This document shows positions 6,944 through 8,461 of a stretch of 8,461 nt of DNA, piece after piece. This stretch comes from Pseudomonadota bacterium. Its GTDB lineage: Bacteria > Pseudomonadota > Gammaproteobacteria > Xanthomonadales > Xanthomonadaceae. The notes under the pieces were generated by a model. That model was given only the letters and a program-made list of their open reading frames with translations. It did not search any database and was not told the DNA's origin. Both the position numbers and the translations under genes were made by a program. The DNA lies in NCBI GenBank assembly GCA_023438325.1, contig JAEXRB010000008.1, forward strand, positions 1 to 8,461. The letters run 5' to 3'. Position 1 is the first letter of the stretch; every line of letters begins with the position of its first letter.

Positions 6944-7209
6944 GGCCTCACCACCACGACATCGGCAGCTTCGGGGAAGCGCATGCCAAGCTTGCTGACG
7001 GCCTGCTGTTCGATGCGACCGGTATCTGCCAGCGTGGCGATCTCGATCTGCAGACGGTCGAACTCGATGTTCAGCTCATCACGCGAACGCTCCAGCGCCG
7101 ACAACTGCGCGAAAGCCACCCGATGCTGATGACGGCTGTAGACCACGCCGATGGCGCTGACCACGACAGCCAGCGTCAACAAGGACAGGGCGAGCCAGCG
7201 CCAGCTCAT
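6940..7209 (-). CDS. ftsL: FtsL, bitopic cell-division protein
   Basis: 89 residues. FtsL joins FtsB and FtsQ in the periplasm to form the complex that activates FtsWI at the septum. The sequence has the expected plan: a very short cytoplasmic end (MSWRW), one membrane helix at about 5-24 (LALSLLTLAVVVSAIGVVYS), then a heptad-like coiled coil at about 33-62 with SALERSRDELNIEFDRLQIEI. The tail contains SKLGMRFPEAADVVVV; a similar SKLGM(R/K)-P ending is common in FtsL. The frame is open upstream to an ATG at 7449, but that stretch lies inside rsmH and is not membrane-protein-like. The ATG at 7209 is chosen because it forms an ATGA overlap with the rsmH stop and has GGAG eight bases upstream. 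E. coli FtsL is longer (121 residues), mostly through a longer cytoplasmic tail. FtsL is poorly conserved, so the call rests on topology, length and position between rsmH and ftsI. Confidence 0.93.
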   Translation of the reverse strand: MSWRWLALSLLTLAVVVSAIGVVYSRHQHRVAFAQLSALERSRDELNIEFDRLQIEIATLADTGRIEQQAVSKLGMRFPEAADVVVVRP

Positions 7210-8144
7210 GCCAATTTCTCCGCCACGCGCAGCACGGCGCTGCGGGCACGCGGATTGGCCGCCAGCTCTTGCGTGCCGGCCGTGATTGCGCCACCGATGC
7301 CGCGCAGTCTGGGCACGAAAATATCGGCCTGCGGCAGGCGGCGGTTTCCAGCCGGCGCACGCGCATGGCCGGCAATGAATTGCTTGACGATGCGATCTTC
7401 CAGCGAATGGAAGCTGATGACGGCAAGGCGTCCGCCCGGACGAAGGCACTCCAGCGCCGCATCCAGCCCGTCACGCAAGTCATCCAGCTCGCGATTCACA
7501 TGGATACGCAGCGCCTGGAAGGTACGCGTGGCCGGATGCTTGCCCGGCTCGCGCCGACCGATGCTGGCCGCCACCAGTTCTGCCAGTTGCGCGGTCGTGG
7601 TGAGCGGCGCTTCGGCCCGGCGTGCCACGATGGCACGCGCGATGCGCCGGCTCATGCGCTCCTCGCCATAAAGCCACAGCACATCGGCGATGGTCTTTTC
7701 ATCCGCGTGGGCAAGAAATTCGGCGGCACTCTGGCCCGACTCCGGATTCATCCGCATATCCAGCGGGCCGTCTTGCTGGAAACTGAAGCCGCGCCAGGCC
7801 TGGTCCAACTGCGGCGAGGACACGCCCAGATCGAGCAACGCCCCGTCGAGCCCGGACGCTGCCTGATCCCACTGCGCCAACGTGGCGAAACTGGCCTGGC
7901 GGACTGCCACACGCGCATCTGCGTCGCGCAACGCATGCGCCACCGCAATCGCTTCGGGATCCTTGTCCATCACCAGCAAACGCCCCTCAGGCCCCAACCT
8001 TTCCAGCACGCCCCGCGCATGTCCGCCGCGGCCGAAGGTTCCGTCCAGATACCTTCCGCCCGGCTGCAACGCGAGGGCCTCAATCGCCTCGGCGTACAAC
8101 ACCGGAACATGGACAGGGATCGCGCTTTCGGCTCCCTGTTCCAT
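7206..8144 (-). CDS. rsmH: RsmH, 16S rRNA (cytosine-1402-N4)-methyltransferase
   Basis: 312 residues, the usual family length (also called MraW). It methylates N4 of C1402 in the decoding centre of 16S rRNA, using S-adenosylmethionine, in the cytoplasm. Visible motifs are HVPVL at 12-16, the SAM-binding loop DGTFGRGGH at 34-42, MDKDP at 59-63, LLDLGVSSPQLD at 103-114, RGFSF at 118-122 and GPLDMRM at 126-132. Further on are YGEER at 159-163, HPATRTFQALRIHVN at 203-217, AVISFHSLEDRIVKQF at 241-256 and NPRARSAVLRVAEK at the C-terminus. The ATG at 8144 is the only ATG ahead of HVPVL. It follows the mraZ stop by three bases and has no good Shine-Dalgarno at normal distance (the nearest GGAG is about 15 bases away), so translation probably depends on mraZ. 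The stop overlaps the ftsL start as ATGA. A cell-wall link is positional rather than enzymatic. Confidence 0.98.
   Translation of the reverse strand: MEQGAESAIPVHVPVLYAEAIEALALQPGGRYLDGTFGRGGHARGVLERLGPEGRLLVMDKDPEAIAVAHALRDADARVAVRQASFATLAQWDQAASGLDGALLDLGVSSPQLDQAWRGFSFQQDGPLDMRMNPESGQSAAEFLAHADEKTIADVLWLYGEERMSRRIARAIVARRAEAPLTTTAQLAELVAASIGRREPGKHPATRTFQALRIHVNRELDDLRDGLDAALECLRPGGRLAVISFHSLEDRIVKQFIAGHARAPAGNRRLPQADIFVPRLRGIGGAITAGTQELAANPRARSAVLRVAEKLA
7218..7221 (-). promoter_or_regulatory. Shine-Dalgarno that fixes the ftsL start
   Basis: Minus-strand GGAG, eight bases ahead of the ATG at 7209 and inside the last codons of rsmH. Together with the ATGA overlap it decides for the 89-residue FtsL over the much longer open frame that reaches 7449. 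Confidence 0.7.
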
Positions 8145-8147
8145 GCG

Positions 8148-8461
8148 CTACAGCACCATCTCCAGCATCGCCGGGCTGACATCGGCCTCGGCAATGGTTT
8201 TCTGGATCTGCTCCAGATGGGCCTGCTCACTCCACAATTCGAACTTGTTGCCCATGCCCATCAGCACGGCTTTGCGGTCGATGCCGGTGGCATTGCGATG
8301 CGTGGCCGGAAGCAGTATACGGCTGCTGCCATCCGGTTCCACGAAGGTGGCTGCGCCGACCAATCGCATCTGAAGCAGACGATGGCTCGCCACGGCCACC
8401 GGCAAGCGGTTGACCTGATCGCGCACCTTTTCCCATTCGGCCTGCGGGTAGAGCCACAGAC
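8148..8461 (-). CDS. mraZ: MraZ, transcriptional regulator of the dcw cluster (N-terminus missing)
   Basis: Partial gene. The frame stays open to the window edge and gives 103 complete codons before a TAG stop. The family is usually about 145-150 residues, so roughly the first 45 are outside. What remains starts LWLYPQAEWEKVRDQV, typical of the end of the first MraZ/AbrB-like half. It then contains EPDGSSRILLP, which is the second copy of the DxxxR motif that builds the ring-shaped DNA-binding surface. The end, GNKFELWSEQAHLEQI, is also characteristic. In E. coli MraZ binds repeats upstream of its own gene and represses the cluster, and it is antagonistic with RsmH. Those sites would lie beyond base 8461 and cannot be seen. 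It is the first gene of the cluster and sits three bases ahead of rsmH. An internal ATG at 8426 is not the start, because conserved sequence continues upstream of it. Confidence 0.95.
   Translation of the reverse strand, partial: LWLYPQAEWEKVRDQVNRLPVAVASHRLLQMRLVGAATFVEPDGSSRILLPATHRNATGIDRKAVLMGMGNKFELWSEQAHLEQIQKTIAEADVSPAMLEMVL

Larger units (their letters stand above)
1..8461 (-). other. dcw cluster segment, probably one transcription unit
   Basis: Eight same-strand genes run mraZ-rsmH-ftsL-ftsI-murE-murF-mraY-ftsW with only 8145-8147 outside coding sequence. Junctions going downstream are: a three-base gap, four ATGA overlaps (8-base motifs aside, all four bases shared) at 7206-7209, 6940-6943, 5036-5039 and 3576-3579, an 11-base overlap at 2191-2201 and a one-base overlap at 1122. 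No promoter-sized gap or terminator is visible, so the genes are probably co-transcribed from a promoter upstream of mraZ, beyond the window. Promoters inside coding sequence cannot be excluded by eye. Confidence 0.9.

Noticed and set aside
5723..7129. Plus-strand open frame of 468 codons opposite ftsI and ftsL
   Set aside because: Same explanation: it crosses two well-supported genes on the other strand, has shadow-like composition and no family motif.
7210..7449. Upstream extension of the ftsL frame to an ATG at 7449
   Set aside because: The extension lies wholly inside rsmH, is Arg/Ala-rich without membrane or division-protein features, and the ATG at 7209 has both an ATGA overlap and a GGAG site.
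8148..8426. Short mraZ beginning at the internal ATG at 8426
   Set aside because: The frame continues upstream to the window edge with MraZ-like sequence (LWLYPQAEWEKV), so the gene is cut by the edge and not short.
1..8461. A hidden novel system such as a defence island, mobile element, CRISPR array or RNA gene
   Set aside because: All but three bases are accounted for by eight conserved same-strand genes with intact motifs. No repeats in arrays, insertion-sequence ends or foreign-looking base composition were seen.

Overview
The window is a near-complete segment of a division and cell wall (dcw) gene cluster. All genes lie on the minus strand, so transcription runs from base 8461 towards base 1. 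In transcription order they are mraZ (5' end cut by the window edge), rsmH, ftsL, ftsI, murE, murF, mraY and ftsW (3' end cut by the other edge). All eight are recognised from family motifs read in the sequence, and none shows a frameshift or internal stop.

Organism: GC-rich coding sequence, a Gram-negative-style dcw order and a MurE with the DNPR motif of meso-diaminopimelate-adding enzymes point to a proteobacterium. MraY resembles gammaproteobacterial MraY almost end to end. The direct mraY-ftsW junction without murD between them, and the wording of FtsI, fit the Xanthomonadales (Lysobacterales) best. This placement is an inference from memory of these families, not from a search.

Layout: 8461-8148 holds the C-terminal two thirds of MraZ, the cluster's transcriptional regulator. 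8144-7206 is the 16S rRNA methyltransferase RsmH. 7209-6940 and 6943-5036 are the divisome proteins FtsL and FtsI (PBP3). 5039-3576 and 3579-2191 are the cytoplasmic ligases MurE and MurF, which add the third residue and D-Ala-D-Ala to the UDP-MurNAc peptide. 2201-1122 is MraY, which moves the finished pentapeptide onto undecaprenyl phosphate to make lipid I. 1122-1 is FtsW, which polymerises lipid II at the septum together with FtsI. The window therefore couples precursor synthesis to its use in septal wall building.

The packing is extreme. Only three bases (8145-8147) lie outside coding sequence. Four successive junctions are ATGA overlaps, murF and mraY overlap by 11 bases, and mraY and ftsW share one base. 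No stretch over 300 bases lacks a gene, and I see no RNA gene, mobile element, CRISPR array, internal promoter or terminator. Long plus-strand reading frames are antisense shadows of the GC-rich genes. I found no undescribed system. The points worth a second look are the absent murD, a lysine-rich insertion in FtsI, a few changes in conserved motifs, and the translational-coupling architecture.
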